Positions 1-13,100 of a stretch of 64,000 bases of DNA are shown here, piece after piece. The stretch is taken from assembly GCA_965644295.1 (NCBI GenBank), contig CBFFRP010000071.1, positions 144,958 through 208,957 on the forward strand, given 5' to 3'. The notes beneath the pieces are model-generated. The model saw only the letters and a program-made list of their open reading frames with translations, ran no database searches and was not told the origin of the DNA. The stretch's first letter is position 1; every line of letters begins with the position of its first letter. A program made the position numbers and the translations under genes. Origin of the DNA: Paraphysomonas bandaiensis. Lineage: Eukaryota > Chrysophyceae.

Positions 1-516
1 AGACCTATGCACGAGATAAGCATGATTGTAAGGAGAGTCACTGATGTATGACTATATTTCTGAGAACAGATGTTCACCAGATGTTATATTATTATGTTGT
101 GAAGCTATGTTTTGCGCAACAGAGGAAGGTTCTAGTTTACGCGAAGAGCAAGGTTAACGTCTGTACAATGTCCAATTCTAACAGACTCGGACGTCCTCAG
201 CTGCCCTTGAACTTACAAGCGTTTGGCTCCACTTACCACCATTCAAAGAGTTTGAAGCATGGTTATAATTCAATATGTTGCAATAGTATTGTAAGGAATA
301 CGGTAGTGTCTAGTATTTTAAGGTATTCGAATCAGTGCATTGTACTATATATTGTACAAGTGTCATTAATCAATAATATGTAAACTCCTCCGTAGATTCC
401 ATTATTAGTACCAGTCATTAGTCAACATCACCATATTCATTCAAAATTATTTAAAATATATGCTTGCATCCGGCCACATCTGTCGATTAGCTTTTAGAAA
501 CAACAGCATATTAAGA
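1..516. other. Intergenic, no gene seen
   Basis: I see no convincing coding region. The open frames here have no recognisable domain and are AT-rich random-looking translations. The stretch ends at the antisense LINE-tail copy that begins near 517. Confidence 0.5.
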
Positions 517-680
517 GTAGTATGAATGCCTGGTTATTAGCAATAGGCTTGTAAGAGTCAGATCTAAAGTAGCAAAAAAATTTAACTAACTAGTGCTTAA
601 CTCTGATATTCCACTAATTTTGGCGCTACAAAAGCTGCTTGTGCGTCACCGCAAACACCGAGGTGCAACCACTTTTGTTC
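517..680 (-). repeat. Antisense copy of LINE 3' tail
   Basis: On the minus strand this runs from a GTGGTTGCACC-type start to an end resembling CATTC-ACTAC. It matches the 3' tail that follows the LINE ORF at 35859-36048, with moderate divergence. It abuts the second repeat family that starts at 691 (AGGTGAACAG). The same antisense-tail/second-family order recurs at 51776-52368 and, reversed, at 28283-28391, so the pair probably moved as one unit. Confidence 0.65.
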
Positions 681-690
681 TCTGTTCTTA

Positions 691-1188
691 AGGTGAACAG
701 CCCGGATGCTTGACTTCGTAGTCATTAGGTAGTCCAATACGTCGGATACCATTGAGATGGGCCCATTCCCGGATGCCTGTTTATTCGTCAAGGCCCAAAG
801 ACGTCTACACAAGCGACACTATTCACTATTTATTGATCCTTTTACCTTGTACCACACAAGCATTTGGCTATATGAGAGAGCAGAAAATTTCTGCTCTCTA
901 TTCTCTATGTATATGGCTCATGTTAGTTTCTCCTATACTTATGAACGGAAGTGGTTGCACCTTGGTGCTTGCGGCGACGCACAAGCAGCTTTCGTAGCGT
1001 TAAATAGTAGGATAAAAGAGTTTGTATTGATTAGTTACGGGTAGTGGTCTAACTAGTATGACTAGCATTCTTCTAGCCACGAATTGATGCAAGGTCTCAA
1101 CGCCTATTGCTAAATAATCAGACATTCACTACTCCTATACTTATTCCCCAGAACACCACGAGAAGGTGCGAGTCCGACTTTGTTGAGT
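691..1188 (+). repeat. Dispersed repeat family B, copy 1 (interrupted)
   Basis: The family has landmarks AGGTGAACAGCCCGG, GAGGTGGGCCCATTC, GACGTCTACACAAG and, at its right end, CCCCAGAACACCACG followed by a GACTTTGTTGAG-like end. This copy is split: 691-942 and 1145-1188 are the two halves, separated by a LINE-tail insertion with a duplicated target site. Other copies are near 28283-28360 (reverse), 52030-52368, 53254-53512 and a fragment near 27541-27600. A stretch close to the right end (GGTGCGAGTCC) resembles a tRNA B-box with one mismatch, so a SINE origin is possible but not shown. Confidence 0.65.
943..1132 (+). mobile_element. 5'-truncated LINE insertion (190 bp tail) with 12-bp TSD
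   Basis: The 190 bases from GAACGGAAGTGG to TTCACTAC match 35859-36048 with about four differences. They are flanked by the direct repeat TCCTATACTTAT (931-942 and 1133-1144), which is single-copy in the other family B repeats, so this is a clean insertion. There is no poly-A tail. The segment contains a GC-rich hairpin with a GCGA loop around GCTTGCGGCGACGCACAAGC. Confidence 0.8.
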
Positions 1189-1462
1189 GATTCGGAAGTC
1201 AATTACAACGTATGTTGTCATTGTGTGATATGTTCTTGGAGTCAAATGTGTGTTGAACTCATGATTCCTTGGTGAATAAGTTTTGGGTTCGAAAGAGTTG
1301 TCTACATACATACCACATAAAACTACTTGCAAAGTTCCACCAAGATATAACTACGTATAGATCTTTCGGCTAATAATAGTGCTTTATAAATATATCAAAA
1401 TATTAAAAAAATTACGAAAAATATGCAATTCCGTAACGACTGTACAACAACCTGAAAATTAA

Positions 1463-4400
1463 TCACAGCTGATTTAGTTTCTCTTTTTTCTTTTGCACCT
1501 TAAGTGCCATTTCTGCCATCAACCCCGCCATACCACCTTCAGGTTTACTTGGCAAGGGTGTCTGATTTTTAACTGCTTTTTTTGAAGTAGGCTTCGAAAG
1601 TTTTGCTTGTGCACCAAAAACGGATGCGCGACGCATGATGGAACGTGATGGTTGGCGCAATTCCTCAGATTTATCACCGGTGCATTCATTCTCGCTGGTG
1701 GATTCCGTGACTTCATTTTCACGTTTTGCCAGTGAATCCATTTTGTTGGACATATAATCTTCTGCTTCGTCCTTATGAGACACCTCGTCGGGCACAATAC
1801 TCTCCTCTTCTGGATCAAATGGGCCTTCATCCGACATATCTCTACGAAATTATTAATACTAAGCAGAAAATCGAGAAAAATATAGTACAACCTGTAACAG
1901 GAAGTTCTAACCGAGGTCTTTAAAAATTGACGAATATCATTTTCAGATGGTGTTATTTGCGAAAAATCTGTTGTTTCTGGCGCCCATGGCAATTCCTGTT
2001 TGCACTTGGTCTGTAGACTCTGTAATACTCCCTGCATCAACTAATTAGTCCTTAACTCACTTTAATTCTAACATATAACCTCTTTCCACGCTGCCTTATC
2101 CCCCTTCGCATCATTGTCAAATGTCTCTGGTAGAGAGGCAAACACAGCCCTTAACTCAATTTCATCCAACCCTTGTGGGCTATATTTCGACTGTAGATCA
2201 GCAATGTGAAGTCTTGCGATGCGAGACGAGTCCATACGGGTCAACCACAACGCCTTTTTCATCCATACCCTCTTTGCCACACTCTTCGGAAGTTTGTCCT
2301 CAAGCATCACCAATGTGCAAGCTGAAGCAATCGAAGGTGGAACAATAGTGCGCACCATTCGAAGTGCAATTTCGTTCACGGGCTTATTTTCCCTCTCCCA
2401 CTTTTCTCTCCTTTCGGCCTCCTTCTTTTTATATTCAGGGTGGTTACGAACAAACTGATCCCACTTATCAAAATCCTTTGCTGCGTCTTCATCTCCTTCC
2501 ATAAGACGCATCAAGGCTGCTTGAAGTTTCTGCTCGGCCTTCGGAAAAGTTACTACTTCAGCAACTGGCTGCGCCCCAAGCGACTCCACTTGACTAGTGA
2601 GAATATCAATTAACATGCGTTGCTTCTTCACTCGCTTCTTCAGACGCAGCTGTTTGCCTCCGTCATCACTGTCATCCACATCGCCATCATCATCATCAAC
2701 CGATTCTTCATCAGATGAAACATCAAACACAATATGCTGGTCCTTAATTCCTTTAGCATTAGACTGCAACGAGCGCGAGAGACTCGATGTCTGCTCTCCA
2801 GGAATCTTGAAACGCGTTCTTATAACCTCTAACTCCCTTTCAATTTTACGATGAGACACTTCGACGAATTCCTTATCCACCTCAATGTCAATCTTTTCCA
2901 TGATATAAGCACGTAACGCACTCTTCGTCTCAGAATCAGCTGTTTCATTGCTTCCATCACTCTCTATTAAGCGCCAACGCAAAGCTTCAATTGCTTTGTG
3001 CTTTTCTACAATTGATTGCTCTAATATAGCAAGATTCTTCTCACATTCCTTCAAATTATCATTTGCTATTTCGATAGAAGCAATATCCGCATTTAATTCG
3101 CGCAGTTGGTTTTCACTGCGCGTATAGCTCTGCTCGAATGTACTGATGTCTTCTAACGACGAGGACAAGTTGGACGCTTTCATTTCATTATATCGAACCA
3201 GCAATTCTTCTTCTTGTTGCTTCAACATATTCAGATCATACCCATATCTCTTATCGGTCGCAGTCAAGGTTTCTAATTCTTTCGCTTTAACAGATTTGGA
3301 AGTTAACAAATCATGCATCGATTTTAGTTCAGATTCAAACGAGTTTATAGCTGCGCGCTTGTCAGTCAGTTCCTTCTCTTGTTTTCTAATGTTCTCTCTC
3401 AATGCTTCCCTGTCTGTGTGCAATTTCACAAGCAATCTATCCGGCCAGCCTGGACCTCCCAGAACAACAGACGACGTATTGCTAATTTCGTTCCTTTTCG
3501 CCACGTACTCCATTTTGAGGAATTGTGTAGCGCCATCAGCATCCTCCTCGAAGGAATTCATCAGAGCTAGTAAAGCATCGGAGTGTGAATCTGGCACGTG
3601 CGAGTTATTGCATACATCCCGCAGGCGTAGCTCAAGCTTTTCAGCTTCTATTTCCTGCCCAGTTAGACGATACAAGGAAGCAAGTCTGTCCACACTTGCA
3701 ATAACTATTTCACTCGACTCACCATATATAGATGTCCGCATATCGATTACTTCACTCATTATCGCCACTGCTTCACCCATACGCCCTTCCATGGCAGCAA
3801 GGTCGGATAGACTGTGCATCGTATTCGCCACACTACTATGAATATCGCCATAGTTCAGTTTACGAGAAGACAGTGCAGTATTGAGACATTCTCTAGCCTC
3901 TTGGTATCTGCCCATTGCAGCAAGTAGCATGCCCAAACTATTGTTAGCTACTGCAAGAGCAGGATGAAGTTTATTTTCAGACGAATAAAGCTCTGAGCGA
4001 ATAGCCAGTGATTCACGCAATGCTTTCTCAGCATCGGTGTGCATCAGCATGCTCTTCAATACGAGACCTAAATTGTTGAGAGAAACCGCAATGCAGAATC
4101 TACTATCTGAGCCTTCATATAATTTCCGCCTAATTTCAAGACATTCATCAAGATGTTTGCGGGATTGGGCGAAATTTCCCTCTAAGTAGCACAGATGGCC
4201 TAAAACCTTCAATGATTCGGTCACAAAAACATGAAAATCGCCAAAAATTCGTCTCCTTCTCTCAAGAGCAAGGGAAATAAGCGATATAGCATCCTCATTT
4301 TTACCCTGTTGAGCTAATAGTGTCCCTAAATTGTGCATCGCAGTAGCAACATGCGGATGATTTTCGCCATGAACTCTGCGTAGTATATCGAGTGCCTTCT

Positions 4401-7400
4401 CATGCATTGTTTGAGCCTGTGCAAACCGTCCTTTACTGATCAACACCCTGGCAAGGTTATTTAACGCCATTGCTATGCGGGGGTGATTTTTCCCATACTG
4501 ACTGCTAAGAAGTGATACAGCCTAACAACCAGAGTAAGTTAACCATATCATATATATCTGTATTGTTTCACCTTCTCATGAATGGGAACAGCTTCGTCGA
4601 ACTTGTTCTCTGCAGACAACAGGGCGGCAATACTCCCCAGCGCAGACGCTGATACTACCACGGGTGCATCATTACTATCCTGTCCACTTCGATCGCCGTT
4701 TTCACCGTCCACGTGAAAATTCTCTGACGTACTCTCACCCAAACGTCGGTATATTTTAATGGACTCCTCGCGGTGTCTCTTGGCTGCTCGTTCTTCACCT
4801 CTTTCACTGAACAAATCTGCCAGTAGCTCAAGTACGTGTGCTATTGTCGCACTGTGCAACCCTGGTGCGGAGCGAAGCTGCTCAAGAGCAGCATCATAAA
4901 GCTCCCGTGCTGCCTCAAAATCATGCCTATCTTTCTTCAGGTCAGCAAGAGCACAGAGTTGCTCGGCAATAGCTTTCACCACACGACCGTCATCTCCATC
5001 ATATTGTGTGTCACGTAACAATGCGAGAGCGCGGGATAGACACAATTCCGCCTGCTGGTGATTAGATTGTGCGGAGTACATATCAGCTAAGGCATTCAAA
5101 GCTTCCACTGCAGAGTCCGTGCACATACACTTTTCACTTAAACTCAGAACTTCATTAAGTATTTCTTCCGTCTCACTATACTTCGCTTGTGATTTATATA
5201 TTTTTCCGATCTTACAGAGTACTGATGTACTTTGATTACTGTGAACACCATAGAGCTGTTTCATAATATCATACGCCACCTTGGCTTTCTCGACAGCAGC
5301 ACAATAATTCCCTTGCTCGAGCAGCACATCGGATAGACGGAGGTACACTTCAGCCTTTTCATGCACCACAGAAGGAGATTGTATTGTCAGAGCATTTAAA
5401 GTCTCCAAAGCAGACAACAGCAGTTCTTCAGCAGAGCTGTACTTAGCCTGTGCAAAATCACACTCGGCAATGTCTACAAATACTGATGGAACACGTGAAT
5501 GCACAAGGTCCTTATTAGTTATAGTTTCGTACACTCCAATCGCTTCACAAAGGGCAACTCTTGCATCATTATATCTATCAGAGGACATCAGCATTTTCGC
5601 TCGCCGTTGCAATAGTTTCGCTACAGATTCGCTCTGATCTCCTCGAATTCGAATTATGGTGTCCACAGCGCATTTGCTATGCCGCAGAGCATTATCAAGT
5701 TCATTCTGCATACACTTTACTTCAAACATACGTTCATGAAACACGGATATCTTCAATTGGGTCGCTTCATCGGAAGGATTATCCTCAAGTATATGCTGCC
5801 ATATTTCACAGAGTGACTTCAAACTTAGCTCCGCCACTTCATAGTTTCCTTGTGCAAACGAAACATCTGCCATTTCACTATATATATCCCCTATAAGTGG
5901 GTCAACACTAGGATGCTGTGAGACTTCCTGTCTACATTCAAGCGCCTCTAAGTAGCGCATACTAGCTTCCGCTAGCCTTCCCATCCTGAAGCAACACCAA
6001 GCAACACGCTGTTTCCACGTGGCAACCTCACCTGAGTGTGACGTACCAGAAGGGGCTAGTGTCGTTAAAATGTCGAGTGCACGAGTAGCCAGCACATGAG
6101 CTGTTGGGAATATACCTTTCTCAACCGCAAAGTGAAAAGCAGATTCGCACAAATCAAAACAAACTCTCAACTCCGAAGTTGCTAAAGTCACCGCTCGCTC
6201 CACGTGAGAGAGAAGAGACTCTCTACTCACACCTTCATCCGACCAAGCTTCTTCGCGAGGAGCATTATTTTCTGTTCCAAAATACCCCAGGAGAAATCGT
6301 ATGATCTCCATTGACACTGTTTTCTCTCTTCCCTCCTGCTGAAGTGTGTACTGCACCGCATCTTGTACGCTTTTCTCCACTCCAATGGTTACAACAACTC
6401 GCTTACAACCACCCGATGATTCTTCATCTTCATCATCTTCCACACCATTCTGGTTTGTATTCATATCAAGGCGATGCTGAATTCGTATAATACCTAGTGC
6501 AACAAGCGGCTCCAATAAGCGCTTCACTTTTTCCTCCCTCTGCGAGTCACTCACATCCGCTTGATGGATATTTAGAAACTTTTTAAGTGTATCATTATCA
6601 CATTGCATCGGCCACATCGAGTCTGCGCATAGTTGTGTTAGAGCTGTGTTTATATTCTTTTCAAGCTGTTTCTTAGAATATGCGGTCGATAGCTGTGGGA
6701 ACTGGACCACCTGCATTTTAGCAGAGCACTTGTCCCGAATAGTGTTGAAGAAATATTCAATGTCGGAATATCTCCGATATACACTCCACGTGTACATCAA
6801 CTCGCCACTCGTTTTAATCAGCCTAGGGAGGAGGGAATGAATCGTGACGATAAACTCTATATCCTGATCACTAGCTATTTCTTCTACAGCTGAGATAGAC
6901 AAACGCATTGCAGTTGCAGGAATCACAGCACCCATTGAGGCCGCGTCGGACAGGCAGAGTGGCATATAAGATGGTCGAATCCAGTCAAATAGTATGCGAA
7001 TGTCTACACTGTCTGAGCAAATAAAGCACATTAGGTCCATAAGTCGTTGGATTGTTCTATCACAAGCCGTTTCCATGTCCTTGGCTGTGTTAAGCCGCAT
7101 GACCAGAGACTGATACGCCAACACCACTCTAGCGACGGCACTATCGCATGACGGTACTGAAACATGTTCCGGCATAGAGGGCATCTCCTTCAGACGGTCA
7201 AGATATTCCCTTGGGCCAATCTCGCAAAATGAGCGATTTCGCATGCAATTGATAGTTCTGAGCGCGCTTGCAAACCAGCTGGGTGAATAATCGAAATGCT
7301 GGAGCAGTTCGAGGATATCTGCTTTGCTGATGTCCCCAACAGTGCACAGACCTTTCTCTGCAATGGTCAATCCTTCTTCGCCGGATAGTGGGCATAATTC

Positions 7401-8390
7401 TATCACTCTAGGACGGGATTTGAATATAGTTCTCCATTGATTGGTATGGATACTGAGAGACAATGCAACCACTGTGCCATCTCCAGACTGAGGAATCATG
7501 TCGGACGTGACAAGCGAGGGGTCATCAGCCCCGTCTAATACTAGGAGATAAGGCATTGGTAGTCTTTCCATCCATCTAACAACTACAGATATAATAGCAG
7601 GAGCAGGGATTGAAGAAATGTCACTTTCCCATGTCATAAAACTGGGGTCGTTTCGAGCGATTCTCTGTGCCAGGTAACGAAAAGAAGATGTGATACTTGC
7701 CTGAGAGCAACAAGTGAGCCACACTACCGCTCCATATATTCCCTCTTCAATGCACTGGTATGTACACTCAAGAATTGTCTCCGAGCGGCCCATTCCACCA
7801 ACACCTGCCTTGTTGACTACGCACATGTGTCGTGGCTTACCGGATGGCCTCATCATTTCGCATACTTTAGAAATCACATCACACCGTGGAAAAAGAGACA
7901 TGTTACGGTCCGGGAGGAATATCATAGGCCACAGGGAATTAATCATTGCTTCACTGGATGCTCTGGAGCATACCCATGGTGATTTGACATTAGGTTGCTT
8001 AGCAGGAACATACACCCCTATTCTCTTAAGAAAGAGTATGAATTTCGTCACTTCTTCATCAAAACTCTTGAAATGAACTACAGACTCCAATTCAATACGT
8101 GCCATAGTAGCCGAGTTAGCGTTTACGGTTTTATCGATAACATTAGACTGTATATTCTGCAGACTCTTGTATAGACACTGCAACAAGTTCCGCATCTCAA
8201 TATCTGCAGTTACACGCGTTAACGAGTAGCTATACGCACATTTCAAGGGCTGTCGTAAGTCCCTCAATATACCACATAATACACTAATATTCTGCAAGGA
8301 TGATAGCAGTGCAAGTGCCCGATCATTGACAATGGAAGCATAATCCATTATTATCTTCAGTAATTTCGGATTGTTTGTTGTTTTCTGCAT
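1463..8390 (-). CDS. NB-ARC/TPR NLR-like protein, about 2262 aa, 4 exons
   Basis: Exons are 8390-4572, 4521-2080, 2040-1892 and 1841-1463, with introns of 50, 39 and 50 bp; the joined frame is open. Residues 1-130 are predicted helical, and a MLKL-NTD/HeLo-like bundle is possible but unproven. An NB-ARC module follows, with P-loop GVGGMGRSE (about 196-204, Arg in place of the usual Lys) and Walker B YLLVLDGADD (281-290). A winged-helix-like region and then a long array of kinesin-light-chain-type TPRs (about 780-1560) come next. The repeat array continues unbroken across the first intron. After it come a coiled coil (about 1640-1830), an acidic run and an unrecognised C-terminal part rich in basic and acidic residues. 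NB-ARC-TPR proteins act as nucleotide-switched signalling platforms, often in immunity or cell death; that role is inferred here. The P-loop change may alter nucleotide binding. Confidence 0.8.
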
Positions 8391-9013
8391 GTTTATTATG
8401 TGAAACTGATCAGAGACACTGATTGCAAAGATCTGTCCCGATACTGTGCATGTGTAAGGCTCTCTGCACTGGTTGATTGGAGAGTTGCTTCAATTGAGGC
8501 TAAGTCCAACTGTGATTATTACACCCAATAAAATCATATTAATTAGGACAAAATTTAATTTCATGTTGTGTAATAAAATTTTTATCCCATAAGATCACGA
8601 TGAGGTCGTAGTGATTTGGTGTAAAATGAAATTTTGTTTTTTGTTTCGAAAAATTTTTTGAGGACAAGCAGACAGCAGAACACCCCATCTAGATTACGTA
8701 TAGGTGTGATAGTATACAGAGTATATGTCACTGTATTTTGTGTATACTGGATAGAGGCATATACGTATACCTACTCTATAGGATGCCTGTACTGCTGGTG
8801 TATACCATATACGATCGTAGTGTATTGCACATGCTGTGGTCGTGTATGTATGTACTGTATGTCACTGCTCTCTGTATGCAGCTGTACAGGCAGCAGCAGT
8901 ATGCCTAGCAGTGAGCAGCACATACACACACATACATACACACACAAGTCTGTCTCCTCATAATATTATCTCATATTATTAAGCGCTTAGTATCCAGGAC
9001 ACGATAATCTAGG
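8391..9013. other. Intergenic, no gene seen
   Basis: This AT-rich spacer lies between two genes transcribed away from each other (minus gene starting at 8390, plus gene at 9014). It has short CATA/CACA runs near 8920-8945. It probably holds both promoters, but I see no specific motif. Confidence 0.4.
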
Positions 9014-9664
9014 ATGTCTTTAGTGCCTCATTTCTGGAAGAAGTTGCTGCCTAAGCCAGTGTATGAAGCGGTAGTCTCATATATACATACAGTGGCCGCG
9101 CTATAGACTCATATTGTATTGCAGCTCTGCTTACTGAAATTTCATCCGGATCGTGAGTTGAAATACACTGCTAGAGATAATAAAGTCAACCCTGCCTATG
9201 GATCGAACCCAACATATGGACCCACAAGCAAGAGAGATAACCCCTTCTCTGTGCTGAAATACACCTCTGATCCCAGAAATTTCAAGCCTGAGGTATGGTC
9301 CATCACATATCAGTGATGTAGTATTTTAATTCATGTTATTGAGTAGAATTTTACGATAGCGAACACTCGGTATGGTATGTTAAAGCTGCAAGAAGGTCAG
9401 AATCGTGCGAATTCGAAGGGCCAGGACATCCCTGCCGTTTTCAGTTATGACCCAACCGGTCTGTCTACTCCAGCGACAGCCACATGGGAAGCCTTGGACA
9501 AGGAACTCGCAAAAGTCAAGCCTACTCATTTTCCAAAGGATGGTCCCACTGAATTGGAGATGGCTGAGTACAGACTTGAGTGCATTGCCAAAGGAAGACC
9601 GGTGACCGAGCCACCTCACCGCTGGAAGAAGGTGTCTTCTCACCGCCACATACTTCTCATTTAA
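9014..9664 (+). CDS. Unrecognised conserved-looking protein, about 180 aa, 3 exons
   Basis: Exons are 9014-9070, 9125-9292 and 9347-9664, with two 54-bp GT-AG introns, and every join keeps frame. The start is MSLVPHFWKK and the end is the TAA after SHRHILLI. The translation is rich in Pro, Lys and Asn-Pro-Tyr-Gly motifs, with no signal peptide, membrane segment or domain I can name. The regular splice pattern and ordinary amino-acid composition argue for a real gene. I cannot assign a function. Confidence 0.65.
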
Positions 9665-10118
9665 TTCTTCCCGTGCATGCTTTTTGGGTTTATGTTGTCG
9701 TAAAATATCGCATGTACTGAGATTTGAGGTGTACTACATTAGCTAGTGCGGGAATAAAGGCCGAACTGTCATAGAAACTGTGATTTCATGCCTTATTCTC
9801 GGAAAACCAAATAAATAAGTAATGAGTTCGAAACATGATGATGAAATGTGCAATGCGAATATATTTGAACTAATTGTAAAATGTTCTGTCACAATGTGTT
9901 TTAGTTTTGTATGGCACATGAGTGCATGATAAACAATGAACACCCCAGTTTGCTAGATTAGAGCATCAGTGGCGTGTCCTATTTCTTCGTTCACAGCCAT
10001 TGCTTAAAGCATTAATGATCAATATCTTAAAGTGGAAGTAATATGAATTCGAATTAAAACTACTACTACAAAGCCAGTGGCAGAAAAAATTAGCCAACTC
10101 ATATACAAAGTATTACTA
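9665..10118. other. Convergent intergenic spacer
   Basis: This is the space between the 3' end of a plus-strand gene and the 3' end of the minus-strand EDEM-like gene. It is AT-rich with no gene evident and presumably carries both polyadenylation regions. Confidence 0.4.
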
Positions 10119-13100
10119 TCAATCCTTTATAAGTTGTACATCGTTCTTATCCACGTATATATGGGAAGGACATTGCTCTGATATCATTCGCTGATATATA
10201 TCCACTGAATTAAAAGAAAATATATTATTCGTTGTCACTTGCTGACCACGGGTGGTGGTTACAGAATACGGCACATGTCCAGCTAGTTCGGTGGTGGGAA
10301 CGATATATAGTTGCCACTCACGATTATCTGTCTTTGATAGGGCCGCCCCCCATTTCCCCTGCCCTAATATATGGATCAGATTCTCGCCCATCCTGATGTT
10401 GGAGTGATCGCGGTAACCCTGCAAGTGTAATAAACTAAGTTCACTCTCATTTCAAATCATATCAATGACACTCACCATGTACGCAGAATCTAATATTGTG
10501 GGAATGTTCTCCATATCCATCACAACCTCTGTGCGGACGTCCTTCCTATGTAAGTATTCCATCGCATCTATGATAAACTTTCCGTCGCTATTTGACACCA
10601 TTACTGCAGGAATAGTGGTAGACCCTATCTTAGATGAAGTAGCACGTGAAGCTGAACGGAAGGCGTCAAATCGCTAAAATTGTTCAAGTAGCAGGATGAC
10701 TATACCTTGTGTTTTCTCTACGGGTGACGCTTCCGTACTTCCAGTATTCATACCCGACATCATGAACAAATTGGGCTGCAAACACTATGAGGTTAAAATA
10801 CTATGCCATTCTGAGTAGTACCTCCGTGTTTACGACAATAACTCCCTTGGCTCCTCCATCTTCCGCATTGATAACCTTCTCTTCGAACATACAGTCACCA
10901 CGGTCAGCTAACAAAACTTTGCCACCGTATGGTAGAGAATACTCCTGTTTAGTAGCCTTCTTAGATCCCCAATTAAACCACCCCCTGCTTGGTTCGGGCT
11001 CGAGTTCTGCGCCATCGGTGGAAGAATCTTTCGCATCCGGCACGCGCTCGCTCCCGTCTGCATTCACTATAGTCGTTTTTACCTTGTGAGGTGAGTGACA
11101 TGACTTAGTGTCTGTAGAATAATGTGGGGCGCCGACGACTGGTTCCTGAGGGAAAGTGGATATATGACCAGTTGGACCGAAAGATGCAATCGAACAACAT
11201 CTGCATAAGCAATTAGGCATATAGACATCATCCAATAGCCGGAATACCTTTTTTTCTCTAGTTCGGATGGAACGAACTGCTTGTCGAACTTTTTCGAACC
11301 CCAAACATTTTTTCCTGCATCTGAATTTACTTCCGGCCAGTATGCATTCATATGTATATTGCAGGTGGATATCGTCCCATCCATAGATGCAACAACTGTG
11401 GATGAATGTGTGGTGTTGAATTCTTTGACAAAGACGGATGGCTGACCGACACCTGCTATTTCAATGGTGTTCCCATACTTCAAGCTGTTTATTATAAATC
11501 CATCCAAATAGACGTGAACCAAAAATGTTCCTAGCTTTCCCACATTAACTTCTACTACTTTTTCCACTCCTTCTCCTCCAGGTGCTGAGGGTGTTACAGG
11601 CTCATCACCAATCGGGCAAATGGAGCGAGGGTCAAAAGGATCAGCCTTTTTGTGCATGAGATTAAGTAGACTCGCCAGATCGAATACATTAGTAGGGTTG
11701 TCGGTTCCCTCACCAGCTCCCTCCACAGAAACCAGAGAACCCGCATGCTGATAAGGGCTGTAATTCCACCAATATCGTTTCGGGCATTGTAGATGTATCG
11801 AATGCAAAGACTTGCCCTCCTTCCAAGCTATGTACTCCTCGTCAGTATTTCCTACTTCGATAACTCCCTCTGTATCATCTTCACCGCCCTCCATACTGGG
11901 CCTATATATATCATCATCCGGATCAGCCCCAGTAAAATGGCTGAGTAGACGGTCGAAAAAATCATAGTAACCTTCACTTTCTCGGGGAGGAGTCTTAGCA
12001 CTTACATCGCTGCACTCAAAGAGTTGCATTGGGTCAAAAGGGTGTGCCTCAGTGGAAAAAATATACCCCCGGTTGTGTACAAAGTTATTCTCATCAAAGA
12101 GCAAAAATAGATACTTGCATGTTTCTGACAAAAAAAATGATGGCATTGAATCTTCAAGCGCTCGGGTTGTCACATCTTTCACCGTTGCATATCCACATTC
12201 CGTCTTAGTGTGCATCTCTAGTGATCTCAAGAATTCCCTTCCAGCAGATAACCAGGATCGATCCCCAGTAGATCGGTAATGCAGATACGTACTTTCCACG
12301 AGCTCTGGACGCAGCGGATATAACTGAGATACTAAACCTGCTTTTCCAGGTGTCCACTGAACATAGTCGAATTCCTCAGGCAGGAAGCCCACATCACTCC
12401 ACACAATGTAAAACGCATTTAGCAGCCTCGCACTTGAATCGGTTAGTCCTAGCATAGCCTCCATTCCAGGCCAGAAAGCCTGAAGATTTTCAGAGCGTTT
12501 CTTGCGTAACTTTCCAGAAAACATATCAACGTCTATGAACCAATCACCGCTCATGGAATGCTTCTTCACGGCATGGTAAACTTCAGTGAACATGTGGTAA
12601 TAGTCCTTGCGTCGAAAGAGGAGGTACGCCTTTAGAAGGTACTCATAAAAAGAATCACTATTACTACCTACACCGGAAAGGGTCTCGTGCCACTTGCCAC
12701 TGCGGACGTGAATATGTTTACCGAGTAAGCCAAGGGCACTCCTCCTTTGAAACAGAGCCTCCGCTGCTTTCATAGCAGCAGCCCCGTACTTCGGATCTCC
12801 ACTAAGACAGGAAAGCACCTCAAACTCCAGGACAAGGGAACCAGCTCCAGCAGTGGAAGCGAGCTCGGTCTCTCCCTTAGGCACACCTCGCAGTAAATTC
12901 ACCGTACCGTAAGGAATTCCTGTCACAGTGCGAAAAGCAGGCATCAGTCGATCCCCTAAATCCACAGCCAGATCAAGAAGTCGGCCGTCATATCCACCGT
13001 CAGCCTACGCAAAAGATCATATTATTTCAAACACAGATTATACCAACATTGTACATACATATATTGCTAGCTCCGGGTCGACGGCCATCAGGTGTGCTGA

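Noticed and set aside
48-383. 111-aa ORF at the left edge
   Set aside because: No domain, and composition is like random AT-rich DNA.
3146-3841. 231-aa plus-strand ORF
   Set aside because: It is the complement of the coiled-coil part of the NLR-like gene and has Ser/Leu-biased antisense composition.
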